Shown: positions 10,693 through 21,270 of the stretch, piece after piece | Numbering within the stretch: position 1 is the first letter of the stretch | Layout of the letters: each line of letters starts with the position of its first letter | Assembly (NCBI RefSeq): GCF_034190915.1 | Contig: NW_026947485.1 | Span: 29,711,519 to 29,775,518 of the forward strand | From: Cavia porcellus | Lineage: Eukaryota > Chordata > Mammalia > Rodentia > Caviidae | Length of the DNA stretch: 64,000 bases | Direction: 5' to 3' | Made by a program: the position numbers and the translations under genes | The notes under the pieces: generated by a model | Databases searched by the model: none | The model's input: the letters and a program-made list of their open reading frames with translations, nothing else | Told to the model about the DNA's origin: nothing

Positions 10693-11489
10693 CAAAGCCT
10701 AGAAGACCTATGAAAATTAATTGAAGTCGAGAGAATGATTGAAGTTGCGTGCCATCTTTGGCTTGGGCTCTAAGGTCCCCTAGTTCTTTTATTGAGAAAG
10801 AAAGCAGACCAATTCCTTAGAAGAGAAAAATGGTCCTGAGCTAAGTGCTAAATACAAGTCTTACATGGGCTCTAACAAAATGATGATCTTTACCTGACAA
10901 TGGACAGTGCCCTGGACAATGAACTGCCAGAAAACATAGGAAAAAGACAGGCTGGAGTATCTCAAAAGGATCCACATTCTTTTGTTTTGTTTTTATTTTT
11001 AGTTTACCAGTCCATTCTGTGTTTGGGGTTATGACAATTTCATGAAGTCCTTACTGAATTTCCGCCTCCTACCAATTGGATGGAAAAGCTTGCTGATCCT
11101 TGAAGTCACTGTGTATATCCTCCTGCAGAAATGCTAAACATTGGGGAGGAAGTTGCTATTTCAAAGAGAAGGGCTTGGAGATATCAAAATAGTCAACATC
11201 TTTTCTCTTTCTTTCTTTTTTTCTTCCTTTGTTTTTCTTCTTTCTTTCTGTCTCCTTTTATAAGGGCACTAACCCCATTACAGGCTCCACTCTTATGACT
11301 CATCTAACTCTGGTCAGCTCCCAAAGGCCCTGTGTCCAAATCTGATGAGAATTAAGGAGTCAATGTATGAATTTTGGACAACACAAACATGACAGTCTGT
11401 AACACTCTCCCACCATCATTTCTATTTGTATTTGTGAATCTATATATGTATTTTTGTCATTGTGTTTATTTTTCCATTCCCTGTCTGAT
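10693..11489. other. Unassigned; includes a pyrimidine tract
   Basis: 11200-11262 is a TTTC/TTCT-rich simple repeat. The remainder has no recognised element. Confidence 0.4.
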
Positions 11490-11760
11490 TAGCTGCTTTA
11501 CTGTTTTCCTGGCCTATTGCTAAGAAGAACTTTTTGCATCTTAGTGAATTTGTCCAAAATATATAGCAAATTTTTCCTGAGTCATTTGCCTTCTGATTTA
11601 CTTTGCATAACTTTTTGTGTAGAGACTTAAAACATAAAATTAAATGTATCCATCTTTTTCTTCATGGTTTATGGCTTCTTGTCTTGCTTAGACAGGACTT
11701 GCCTTCTCCAATTTGGGAATAGGCTTTTTCCTTAATCTCAAGATATGATATATTATTTAA
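11490..11760 (-). repeat. Old L1 fragment
   Basis: T-rich text resembling a reversed L1 segment: TCATTTGCCTTCTGATTTAC, TGTGTAGAGACTTAAAACA and CATCTTTTTCTTCATGG appear in the order seen in many mammalian L1 copies. Confidence 0.5.
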
Positions 11761-12040
11761 ATTGATCATGAGAATAATTCTTTTCAGTGCAACAACCAAA
11801 AATTTTTCTTAATCACAAAACTAGAATTCTTGGCCTTGAATATAATGGTGGTTGGTGGAGGCTTGGAAATTTGTTGTGTCCAAATATTCATCAGGAGTTT
11901 CACCCCACAAACCTCACTTCTTATGCTGTTAGGTACTTGGTAAATGATGTGACTTTTTCTAAGCCATAAATCCTCAAACTTTTTCCTCATGAGAGCTATT
12001 TTTCACTTTGCTAAAATCTTCAGAAATGGCAAAGAGGCAA

Positions 12041-12070
12041 GTGTGTGTGTGCCTGTGCGTGCGTGCGTGC

Positions 12071-12142
<72 letters not shown>
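12041..12142 (+). repeat. Compound (GT)n-(GA)n microsatellite
   Basis: About 60 bp of GT/GCGT repeats passes into about 40 bp of GA. The adjacent ORFs on both strands are made of these dinucleotides and are not genes. Confidence 0.98.
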
Positions 12143-12144
<2 letters not shown>

Positions 12145-13250
12145 CAGAAGCAGGGCCAAATGTTTATGAAGATATAGTGATTAGTGCCTTTTCCAGTTGG
12201 AACCTCTAAAACTCATGGCAGATAGAATAGAAAGACGGGATTTAGAGTGAGCAAATTAGGGAAATAGGGAGGAAAATACAAAGATGCTCCAAAATAAATG
12301 ATGTGACACAGATAACTTGGAAGCTCGCCCAATAAAACCTAGAACTTAGTTATAAATATTTTTGTCTCTAAAAAAATCAAATACTGTATAATATATAATC
12401 TTATTCTGAAGAGTCCAAGCAGTTGTACTTTAGCACTTTGTGGATTATAATTACTGTGAATTTCTGAGAATTAAAACATATTGGTCAAAAAAACTTCACA
12501 TCCTCACCACTTTATAATCAGTGAATACAGTAAGTGCAGAGAGTTGGTGGCTGTGTGCAGAGAACATTATTTTATACATCTTGCGGGAGAAGTTGAGGGG
12601 ATCCTGTTTAAAAAGGCTGCCCCAATAAATGATTTACCAGGGCAGTCGGAGATCAAAGAAACTGCTCAGAAACTGCATCTCAGGGCACCTAAAATTCAAA
12701 GTTTATGGAAGTCCCCAGAACCCCAAATCTTTTATGACTTTTATATTAGCTAACCACTAAATTTTCAAAGCAATGTGACTGCAGTGGGTTTTAATAAGTG
12801 CTGTATGGCTCAATCCCTCATACTTTTAATAAAAGTGAAGCGTGCTGCTGCTGAGTTACACATTTTGAAAACACGGCACATGTCATGGAAGATATAACAA
12901 GCATCAAGGCTCGGGATGGATGGTAGAAACTTTAAATTTTGATGAGAAAAACAAACCCCACCTAGTAATAAAATGATAGGAATTCTGTCTTGGATATAGC
13001 TCTAGTCTACACATAAGAGCACCAGGAAAAGTCTAAATTGCTCCAGAAATTTGAAACTGAATTTAGAACTCTATGTAGTGCACTGGGCACTAGCTTGCTC
13101 CTAATCACTACATGACAATGAAAAATGTTCTCTGGTGCCCTCGTAGCTTTCCTTAGAGTTTTTCTAGAGTTTCCCTAGAGCTTTCTGTTATCTGTCCTCC
13201 CAGACAAACATTTATTGAATATAAAAATGGAGAACCAGAAATAGGTAGGA
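12143..13250. other. Unassigned DNA
   Basis: The ORF at 12481-12753 (90 codons) has no recognisable motif, and no splice or promoter context supports it. Confidence 0.4.
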
Positions 13251-13251
13251 C

Positions 13252-13400
13252 AGTAATTCTCAAAGTGTGTTCCAGAGACCCCTTAAGGGTTAGTTCCTGA
13301 AATCCTTTTGGATGATACACAAGGCTCAAACGTTATTCATGCTGATATCAAGACACTGTTTGTGTTTTTCACTCTCATTCTCACATGAATGAGCATCAAC
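13252..13400 (+). repeat. Possible hAT-Charlie DNA transposon fragment
   Basis: Begins AGTAATTCTCAAAGTGTGTT, then AGAGACCCCTTAAGGGTTAG, typical of the terminal region of hAT-Charlie elements that begin CAGNNNTTCTCAAANT. The other end was not located. Confidence 0.5.
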
Positions 13401-13904
13401 AGGACTAAGAGGAGAGCGAGCCTGCTGAGCACTGGTCTGCATTTCAGACTCATAAGCAAATAAAATAGTTGTCATAGGCCACTGAGGTTTAGGGTGGCTG
13501 TTTTGCAGTGCAGATAATTAGAAGAGGCATGTCAAGGATGCATATTGAGATGGGAGGCAATGGTGACTTGATTAGATACATCTAATTTTTCTCAGAAACT
13601 AGAAACTGAGTCACTAAGGAGAACTGAAAAAGAGACAGGGATCAGGAAGACTGATGTCTCAAAATGTTGATGGCTCAAGTCACAAAATAAAGATGCCCAG
13701 CCAGCTATGGTTTCTACTCAGGGACAGAGTTGAAAGTGGTTATTTTACTGAGATGCATAGATTTCTGCAGATGAATAACTTAGAGGAAACTCACAGAGAC
13801 AATGATGAAGATGATAATGACTGTGTGATGGAACTTGGTTCAGGGACTCCAGAGCCCTAAACCAAGAGAATTGGATGACTGGGGATAACATGTAGAGAGA
13901 GTAT
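13401..13904. other. Unassigned DNA
   Basis: An ORF at 13654-13860 ends in an acidic run (DNDEDDND). It has no homologue I recognise and is probably fortuitous. Confidence 0.35.
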
Positions 13905-14100
13905 AAGCTTTGGCACCAGAAAACCGGGTTCAAGATGGGACTTCATAATCTTGGACAGGTCATACAGCCCTTCTGAGGTTCCATTTCTTAACTGCTAAAA
14001 GGGAACGTATTCCATGCCCCCTCCCCTCACGGTTTTTATAGGAGGATTAAGAAATAGGATGTGAAGGTACTCTGCAAAGTGCTTCACAAAAAGGAAAAAG
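13905..14100 (+). repeat. MIR SINE
   Basis: GGGTTCAAGATGGGACTTCA, TTGGACAGGTCATACAGCCC, GAGGTTCCATTTCTTAACTG and GTACTCTGCAAAGTGCTTCA follow the MIR order from tRNA-like body to 3' end. Confidence 0.75.
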
Positions 14101-14484
14101 ATTAAGATATGCGAGATGGTTGCAAGAAGGACTCTTCCTTATACTTAAGAAGTTATGGGAAAAATACAGAATATGAAATTAAAGATGGCTTTTGCAACAA
14201 GTGTCTAAGTTTGCTTGGGAGTTGTTGAGCATTCTGCCCATGTAGCTGCTAGCCAGGAAAGGTGAGGTGGCCCAGCAAATAAATACAAACTGCCTTTCCT
14301 GCCTTTCCTGATGTCTGGACAGTGTGGCATTTTCTGTCTGTTTACCACCATCATATATAGTAAACCAATCATATATAATAAATCATCATATATAATAAGC
14401 CAGTATCTCTTAGCTGCTCAACACTGAGCTAAAACCTGGGGACGATGGCTGAGGAAAAAAACCCAGCCCCTTCCTTTCTATCTG

Positions 14485-14930
14485 CATTGGCCCCAAAGAT
14501 GGCCAAGTCCTAATCCCAGGACCCTGTGAATGTGGTAGGCTATGTGGCAAAGGGGAATTAAGTTTGCATGTGGAATTGTGGTTGTTTTCAGCTGATGTTG
14601 AAATGGCACAAGTTTCCTGGGTTATCCAAGTGGATCTAATACAATCACAGAGGTCCTTAACAGCAGAAAAGGGAGTGATGACTTTGTACATGGAGGAGGA
14701 GTCCACAAAGTAAGCATGTGAGCAGCCTCTGGAAGGTAAGGAAGAAAAGGAAGGATGTTCTCTCTTAGAGCTTCTAGAAGGAATGAATTCTTGCCAGTAT
14801 TTCAATTTAACTCCATGAGATCTACCTCTTTCCTCTGACCTCCAGAATTGCAAGACAACAAATTTTCATTTTGTGAACCAACAATTTTATGGCAATTTGT
14901 ATGAAGCAAAGGAAAATTAATATATTGCCT
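14485..14930 (+). repeat. MLT1-like MaLR solo LTR
   Basis: CCAAGTCCTAATCCCAGGAC, CTGTGAATGTGGTAGG, TGGGTTATCCAAGTGGATCT, GGTCCTTAACAGCAG and CTGACCTCCAGAATTGCAAG occur in the order typical of an ancient MaLR/MLT1-class LTR. The overlapping ORF on minus (14410-14853) is a by-product. Confidence 0.65.
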
Positions 14931-15194
14931 CACATCTTCTTAGACAAGCTACCTTTACAGGAAGACTGGGCAAAGGAATGGGAAGGTTTGACCCAGTGCC
15001 ACACGTGGTGTCCGTGGAACTTTTGGTTCATTAACCATGAAAGTTCAGAAGCCTAAATCAACAGGCAACAAGTAAGGTAGAACTTTTCCCATTTGTATAG
15101 GTGGGAAGAGGTTATTAGTGCCAGTGTTAAATGTGTATCTCTTAGCATCAAATTTATGTATTGGTTTATTTGGTTTGTTTGTCTGCTCTTCCCA

Positions 15195-15290
15195 GTAACA
15201 CAATTTTTTGTCAAGTTCACTACTACAGTTTCAGTGCCTAGAATAACTCCTGGGTCAGAGTAAGTGCTCAGTAAAATTGTATTAAAAATT
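15195..15290 (+). repeat. L2 3' end remnant
   Basis: GTGCCTAGAATAACTCCTGG and AGTAAGTGCTCAGTAAAA resemble the conserved L2 3' terminus. Confidence 0.5.
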
Positions 15291-15435
15291 TGCATGCTTG
15301 GCAAATTTTTGTTTTGTGTTTGTATTATTACTAGAAAATAATTGTAGGCCAAGATTTTTACCACTTTTGTTAGTTCTAATATTTCTATTTAGAGAGTAAT
15401 ACCTGGCACTCAATAACATTTGTGGAATGAATGAA

Positions 15436-15562
15436 TGACAAAATATTATATACAAATTGTATATAATATAACATAATATAATATATATAAAATATTATAT
15501 ACAAATGACTTAAAATATTATATACAAATTGTATATAATATAAAATATTATATACAAAGTTC
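15436..15562. repeat. AT-rich tandem/palindromic repeat
   Basis: Repeated units of AAATATTATATACAAA and TTGTATATAATATA, which are near reverse complements and can form hairpins. Confidence 0.85.
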
Positions 15563-15918
15563 TTGAGGATTTTTTCATCTAATGAAATTTGTTTTTCTTG
15601 TCAGTATAGACACTTAGACCAAAGCTGAGTTTGCTTTTCTCCCCTAATTTTTCAATGATTTTCATTGATTTGTCAAGTCAATGTGTGGCAGAGAAACAGA
15701 AGGGAAGAAATGGGAGAAATTTGGAGAAATAAAAATAGGGTTTCTAAGTTAGTAACATTTTTTCCAACTGATATGGGGACTCACCTACACAAATAGAATA
15801 TTTTCTGAAGCATCTAGTTTCTATTTTTATTATTTTCATATAGGTATCCATAATTTTTATTTAACTGTATTACATACTCATCATAAATCAGGAAGCAACA
15901 GATTCCCTAACCTCTTTG
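15563..15918. other. Unassigned AT-rich DNA
   Basis: No element recognised. Confidence 0.4.
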
Positions 15919-15919
15919 T

Positions 15920-16494
15920 TCTGTTACTGCTTGTGTTTAGATATCCCCCCAAAGCCTCATGCAGTTATAGGTAGGGTTTTTTCAGAGGTGACGGCATTAG
16001 GTGGCTGTGATGCTGGGCTTGATTCATGGTTCAATGCTAGAATCGAGGGCACTAGGATAAAAGATGTGAGTGCACCTATCCTAAGTATAACAGAAGATGC
16101 CCCCCTACCCAATCAGTGTACATCAGTTTCTTAGTTTCCCATATTATAGTTCCTGTTCCAGTTCTGGTTGCTCCTGTCTCTGAAAAATGGCTGGTTACTG
16201 TGATGCATAGCTGATCACTATCCTAGATAAGATATCAGGATAAAAAGAGCTGTAGTCTCCCCCCTCCCTCTGCCTTGTTACTTTGATCCCTTCTCTCCGC
16301 CTTGTTACTTTGATCCCTTCAGCCTACTGTGAACCGCTTCTCTTCTGTGATGCCCCTCTGCCACACCACCTTGCCTTGGAGCCAGCTGAATATGGACTGA
16401 AACCTCTGCAAACTGTGAGCTAAATAAACTTCTCCTCTTTTAACTTTGAGCATTGGGTATTTTGTCTCAGCAGTGAAGGAAAGTAACTAAGACA
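15920..16494 (+). repeat. MaLR LTR (ORR1/MT-like)
   Basis: Starts with a phrase ending CCCCCCAAAGCCTCATG. It passes through GGAGCCAGCTGAATATGGAC and the poly(A) signal region GAGCTAAATAAACTTC, and ends TTTTGTCTCAGCAGTGAAGG...AACTAAGACA. The 3' third matches the LTRs at 1275 and 3242. It contains a two-copy tandem repeat (GCCTTGTTACTTTGATCCCT) at about 16270-16322. No paired LTR nearby. Confidence 0.8.
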
Positions 16495-16539
16495 GAGAAA
16501 CAGACACAGTTAACAGTTCCCTTCAATTATCTTAATTGA

Positions 16540-16675
16540 AGCTAGACTTGGTGGCTCACACTTGAAACCCTAGCATTCTGAAAGGTTCATGAAGGATAAC
16601 TGAAAACCAAAAAAAAGAAAACAAGGGTTGAAGATGTAGCTCAGTCCTGATTTCAAACCTTAATACCTGAGGGAA
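16540..16675 (+). mobile_element. Decayed B1-ID SINE
   Basis: AGCTAGACTTGGTGGCTCAC (B1 start), then an A-rich linker and GGGTTGAAGATGTAGCTCAG (ID half), ending before AATACCTGAGGG. Confidence 0.7.
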
Positions 16676-17845
16676 AAAATAAAATCTTCACCAATTTGCT
16701 GGGGTGGGGTTGTTTCATTGCCTATTATTCATGCAGCCAATACAAAAGCATGTTAAAAATGTACCTCTGAGTTAGGACTGTGAGTGGAGAATGGACTTTC
16801 TTCAGGTGGAGTTGCTAGTGTGCACAGGAGCATCTCTGACTTTCCTCTAGCACTAATGGCAATGTCTGGCTGGGACACTTGGTAGTTTCACAGGAATCTA
16901 AGGCCACAACTGTCCTTCTACCCAGTGGGCCACAGTGTCTCCATTGTATCTCTCACCCGCAACTTCCCTTCCCCAGGATCCCTGTTCCCTGAGCCTGATG
17001 TCATATTGTTCACATCGCCCTTGCTGCAGACCAGAGGAACTCACAATCCAGGAATCTTCCAAGACTTTATGGCACTTAACAGCCTGTCCAGGAAGATGAT
17101 AATCTGAAAGATAAGATCTCTCTGCTCTCCGGGAAGCTGAGTCAGGTTTCAAGTGTCCTGCACCACTGGCTCCATTGTCCCTGTGACTTGGGAGCAGAGC
17201 CTTGTGGGGAAAAGCTCTTCAGTGAGTAACTGCAGATGGACAGAGACAGGATCAGGGAGCTAAGTTTGCATCCTGCCCCTGCCACCAGATAACTAGAAGT
17301 CGCCCACACTCTGACTGCCCTTCTATGGAGGTGCAGTGGAGGTGGAATTATCTGCCATTCCTGGCATATGAGGCTGTGATGATGACTCAATGAGAAAAAG
17401 TTGATGAAAACACCCTAGAAAATATAAAGAGCAAAATAAACCACATCTGTTTGGGTTTTTTTCTTCTTGTTGGTTTGTGTTCCAGATGGAAATACATCTG
17501 CCCTATAAAAACACATTACTTCACTGTCCATGTGTGCTTTACATCACTTACCAGCGAATTCCTTTCTTCATGCTCTTCCTTATGCTTACTTGATTCCTCT
17601 CTGGGAAAACTTATCTTAGTATCAAGTATTCTCCCCCTTCCCAAGTAGCACCATCTGAAAAGAAATAGAAAGAGACCCATTTAATGGGTGGGAAGTTCAA
17701 ATGAAGTTTTCCTCCTGTTCTTCTGAACTTTACCAACACTATTACTTATTAACTCCGAGACTTAAGTTGAGGTTTTACAGCAGGCACTGGATTTTTTGTT
17801 TTTTAGTATATATTTCCTCTTCTATAATAACAGGGTTTTTACAGA
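16676..17845. other. Unassigned DNA
   Basis: Opposing short ORFs at 16898-17152 and 16925-17107 lack motifs. No repeat recognised. Confidence 0.4.
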
Positions 17846-17849
17846 GTCT

Positions 17850-18170
17850 GTAGTCACTGAATTAATGATTACATTTCCCAGCCTTCCTTAGGTGTGGGCA
17901 CATGATAAAGATCTGGCCAATGTGAGGTAAACAGAACTGATGTGTGCAGAGTCTGCAACCTGAAATGAAGGACATTCTCTGTCTTTCCTCTTCCTGCTGG
18001 TTGGAATGCAGATGTGATGGTGTTTGGCCAAACAGCATCGCAGACTCCAAGATGGAAGCTGTGAGTTGCAGATGCCACATGGGACATTTGAAAGAGTGTG
18101 AGGCCCTGACCTGGTAGCTATCCTACTTTTCATGTGAAAAAAACCCATTTCTCTTTAGTTTTCTCTCATT
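17850..18170 (+). repeat. Possible ancient LTR remnant
   Basis: CATTTCCCAGCCTTCCTTAG, GATCTGGCCAATGTGAGGTA, GTTGGAATGCAGATGTGATG and CCAAGATGGAAGC occur in an order I associate with old mammalian LTR copies. Ends are not definable. Confidence 0.5.
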
Positions 18171-18351
18171 ATATTTGTGGGACTCTTCCGCTAGCACCCC
18201 GACATACATGATAATGAAAGTTATACAGAGGAATACTCTAAGATCTAAGAACTTTGAGTTTACAAAGCTCTGTGCCTACTTTACATCCTGGTCTAAAATA
18301 GCAAAACTTCACCAATGTTCTTCCACGTCTTCCTTACCCTTCGAAATTCAC

Positions 18352-18374
18352 TATTATTATTATTATTATTATTG
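18352..18374 (+). repeat. (TAT)n microsatellite
   Basis: Seven or more TAT/TTA units. Confidence 0.95.
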
Positions 18375-18744
18375 CTTCTGCTGTTAATAAGCTATGGGAT
18401 ATAAACAAGGCCAACAGAAGAAAAAAATAGTTAAATTGGAGCTCATCAAAATTCAAAGTGCTTGTCCATCAAGGGACATTATCAACAAAGTGAAAAGAAC
18501 ATACAGAAAGAGAAAATAATCATAAATTATATATCTGATGAGTCTAGTATCCAGGATACATAAAGAACTCAATAACAAAAAGGTAAGCGGCCCAATTAAA
18601 AAGTGGACAAAGAACTTAAGTAGACATTTTTTTCAAACAAAATATAAGAAGGGTAAAAAAACCACATGAAAAGATGGTCAATAGTGTTAGTCATTAGATA
18701 AATGCAGACTAAAACCGCAGCAACATGCTACTTTATATACATTA

Positions 18745-18831
18745 GGACGAATGTTCAGAGAGAGGGAAAGAGAGAGAGAGAGAAGAAAGGAGGAGAGGAG
18801 GAGAGGGGAGGGAGGGGAGACGAGGAACAGA
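18745..18831 (+). repeat. GA/GGA-rich simple repeat inside L1
   Basis: (GAGA)n followed by (GGAGA)n. Confidence 0.95.
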
Positions 18832-19156
18832 AAACAACAAGCATTATGTAGAATATGGAGAAATTGAATCCTTATACATTGATGGTGGGAATCCAAATAA
18901 GTCAGCTGCTATGGAACACAGTTTGGCAGTTCCTCAGGCAGTTAAACAGAATTACCATATGACCCAGCAATTCCACCCTGTGTGTATGCTCAAAAGCATT
19001 TAAAACAATACTCAAACAAATACATGTACACACATGTGCATGGCAACATTTTTTATAATAGTTAAAAGGTTGGAAAAATTAAAATGTGCAGCACAGAAAA
19101 ATGAATAAACACACAATAGTATATACATGCAATAGAATATTATTCAATAAAAAGGG

Positions 19157-19624
19157 GTGCGCTGCTGGAGTGGGGACAGCCACTCCCAAGCCTCTCTCCG
19201 TGAGAACCAGGCTGCAGCAGGCGGCGACCCCCACCTGGAAACCATATCAGTTTCACTGTTTTGTTGGGCTGGGTTTTATTCGCTTTTGTTTTGATTATGT
19301 TAAATCTGATGGCATGAGCAGCTATTTAAAGCATAGCAAGACATATTATGGTAACGATTTTGGATTTACTATTGGCTAGTTTTGAAGTCCTTTATTGCAT
19401 TCATTGCTTTGTTTTTATTGTTTCTATTCTATTCTGTTCAATTTTACTATCTCTGAAAATATCTGCAGCTATTTGGAAGACAACAAAAGACATTATGGTA
19501 AATATTGTTGATTTTGTAAGGTTTTGAAGTCCTGTTTCACTTACACTGGTTTATTTTGATTGGTTTTATTCTGCTTTGTTTTCCTCGGTTTTATCCTCTT
19601 TAAAATAAAAGAAAGAAAGAAAAA
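19157..19624 (+). mobile_element. Unidentified A-tailed retroposed sequence
   Basis: Precisely bounded by an 11-bp direct repeat AATAAAAAGGG at 19146-19156 and 19625-19635, inside an otherwise continuous L1. The first 90 bp are GC-rich (GTGCGCTGCTGGAGTGGGGA ... GGCGGCGACCCCCACCTGG). The rest is T-rich and built of degenerate tandem units of about 145 bp, marked by GCAGCTATTT at 19318 and 19465 and TTTTGAAGTCCT at 19381 and 19523. It ends in TTTAAAATAAAAGAAAGAAAGA, an A-rich tail. TSD, tail and orientation are those of LINE-mobilised RNA. I do not recognise the source: it could be a SINE-like composite, a processed non-coding RNA, or a piece of a lineage-specific LINE. The ORF at 19086-19379 crosses the boundary and is accidental. 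Confidence 0.75.
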
Positions 19625-19930
19625 AATAAAAAGGGACGAAGTAGCAACACATGTGAGAAACAAAATTTGCAAACATCATACTACATAAAAGAAGCCAGAC
19701 ATTAAAGGGCCACATGTATGATTCCATTTCTATTAAATATCCAGAATAGATAAATCTGTAGAGACAGAAAGTATACTGGTTGTTGCCAGGAACTGGGAGT
19801 AAAGAATGGGCAGTATCTGTAATGGCTATGAGGTTTCCTCTGGGATGATGAAAATGTTTTGGAACAAGCAATGTTTATACAACATTTTGAATGTATTGAG
19901 CAGTTCACTTTAAAATAAAATAATTTTGTT

Positions 19931-20555
19931 TTATGTAGATTTCACCTGAGCTGAAATCCTGAAATCTTCTCTGTCTCTGTCTCTTTCCTCTCCCTTCCTC
20001 CCATTCACACAAAGCCCTAGAGGCCCCCAGAGCTACAAACAGGATTGTTTGTTTCCAGAAAGACACCCAGCAGTGCAGGAGTCTGCTAGAAACAAAAACT
20101 ATACAAGCCATGTAAGCAACTAAGGCACTAATGAGCTCCTCTCCCCCGGGAAACAAGATTCTCCTCCCTCTCTACACCATTTATTAGGCTCCAACCTGCT
20201 ACTTTTCAGGTAGCATTAGTTGTGAAGGATCTGGGGGACTGGTTTCTTGATTCCTGATTTTTATGTTCATGAGAATATGACCAAGGCTCCATAGCAGAAA
20301 CTTACAGGTAGATATCTGGGCTGTATTCAGTGGTTGGTGGCCTGCACAGCCAATATAGAGGGACTCCTAAGGGGTCTAGTTTCAAATCTGATTGTGTCAC
20401 ACATTTGCTCAACTGGGGCTAAATAACATTTTTGTGTATTAGTTCCAAAACTCAGAAATGGACTGCTTTGCAAAACCTCAGTTGCCACCACCCTGTCAGT
20501 GTGACTGTCCCCTTTCCCTTAATGAATGTGGTGGACTCCTCCTTGGTCACCTGCT
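19931..20555. other. Unassigned DNA
   Basis: No firm element. 20360-20440 (CTAGTTTCAAATCTGATTGT) may be a MIR scrap. Confidence 0.35.
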
Positions 20556-20559
20556 GTTG

Positions 20560-21065
20560 CCTTTGCCCCTTTTCCAGCTGATTACTACAGTGCTGGGAGC
20601 TTAAGTCACACTGTCACTCCTCCAGACCTGTTGTCTCAGGATAAAAGCCAAATCCTTACATGGGTCCTCAATATCTTACCGATCACTGAAGATCCTGCCA
20701 CCTACTCATTGCATTCTGCATGCAATGCTCTCCTTAGTATTCCTGGCTTGGGAGCTCTGCTGGCTCTTCTTTGGACCTCAAAGGTTGCTTTTGCCCTTGG
20801 CTTCTCCAGGTTTCTACTTAAATATCCCTTACCAGTGAGGTCTCATCTTGACATCCCTTATTCACTCCTTTTGCTTAGTTTTTGTTTTATATTGATTGCA
20901 ATTAACACCAACATTGAATATCATTATTTATTTATTTTATTGTTTCCCCCTAAGAGATAAGTTCCATGAGCTGGCTTTTTCAGTAATACATCCACAGTAC
21001 CTAAAATAGTTTCCTGGCACATAACAGGTGGTCTATAAATATTCACCAAGTACATGGATGAAAGA
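20560..21065 (+). repeat. L2 LINE 3' end
   Basis: Long, clear L2 3'UTR: CAGGATAAAAGCCAAATCC, CATGGGTCCTCAATATCTTA, GATAAGTTCCATGAGCTGG, TTCCTGGCACATAACAGGTG and GTCTATAAATATTCACCAAG. The 144-codon ORF at 20526-20960 lies in this repeat and is not a gene. Confidence 0.8.
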
Positions 21066-21093
21066 TAGCTTTTTAAAGATAAAAGACAATGGA

Positions 21094-21270
21094 AGGGGCT
21101 GGAGTCTGGTTCAGTGGTAGGGTTTTGCCTAGCACGCATATGCATGGCCCTGGGTTTGATTCAGAGAGAGAGACAGAGATAGAGATAGAGAGAGACAGAG
21201 ATAGAGACAGAGAGAAAGAGAGAAGAGGGAAGGGAGGGGAGGAAAGCAAAGGTAGGCGAGGAAAAGTCAA
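21094..21270 (+). mobile_element. ID SINE followed by (GA)n
   Basis: GGGGCTGGAGTCTGGTTCAG, then GCACGCATATGCATGGCCCT and GGTTTGATTC. The A tail has been replaced by or expanded into (GA/GATA)n at 21161-21270. Confidence 0.8.

Larger units (their letters stand above)
18415..19930 (+). mobile_element. L1 3' end (ORF2 C-terminal part and 3' UTR), interrupted
   Basis: LINE-1 ORF2 supplies endonuclease and reverse transcriptase; only its 3' part is present. Plus-strand phrases typical of this region are AACTCAATAACAAAAAGGTA, CAATTAAAAAGTGGACAAAG, TACATTGATGGTGGGAATCC, AATTACCATATGACCCAGCA and AATAGAATATTATTCAATAA. It resumes after the insertion at 19636 with CACATGTATGATTCCATTTC and CTGGTTGTTGCCAGGAACTG. 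Stops and frameshifts are frequent, so it is dead. A GA-rich microsatellite (18745-18831) has expanded inside it, and an unrelated retroposed sequence (19157-19624) splits it. Confidence 0.85.

Noticed and set aside
11974..12177. ORFs rich in Ser-Leu, His-Thr, Cys-Val or Arg-Glu repeats
   Set aside because: Direct translation of the GT/GA microsatellite. The same applies at 29544-29777, 18687-18896, 21073-21331, 55052-55252 and 58580-58848.
14410..14853. 147-codon minus ORF
   Set aside because: It lies over an MLT1-like LTR with no recognisable domain.
15436..15562. CRISPR-like spaced repeats
   Set aside because: Units are AT-rich, irregular and adjacent, with no unique spacers; the genome is a mammal's.
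20526..20960. 144-codon ORF with hydrophobic stretches
   Set aside because: It lies in a clear L2 3'UTR; no start context, splice sites or conserved domain.
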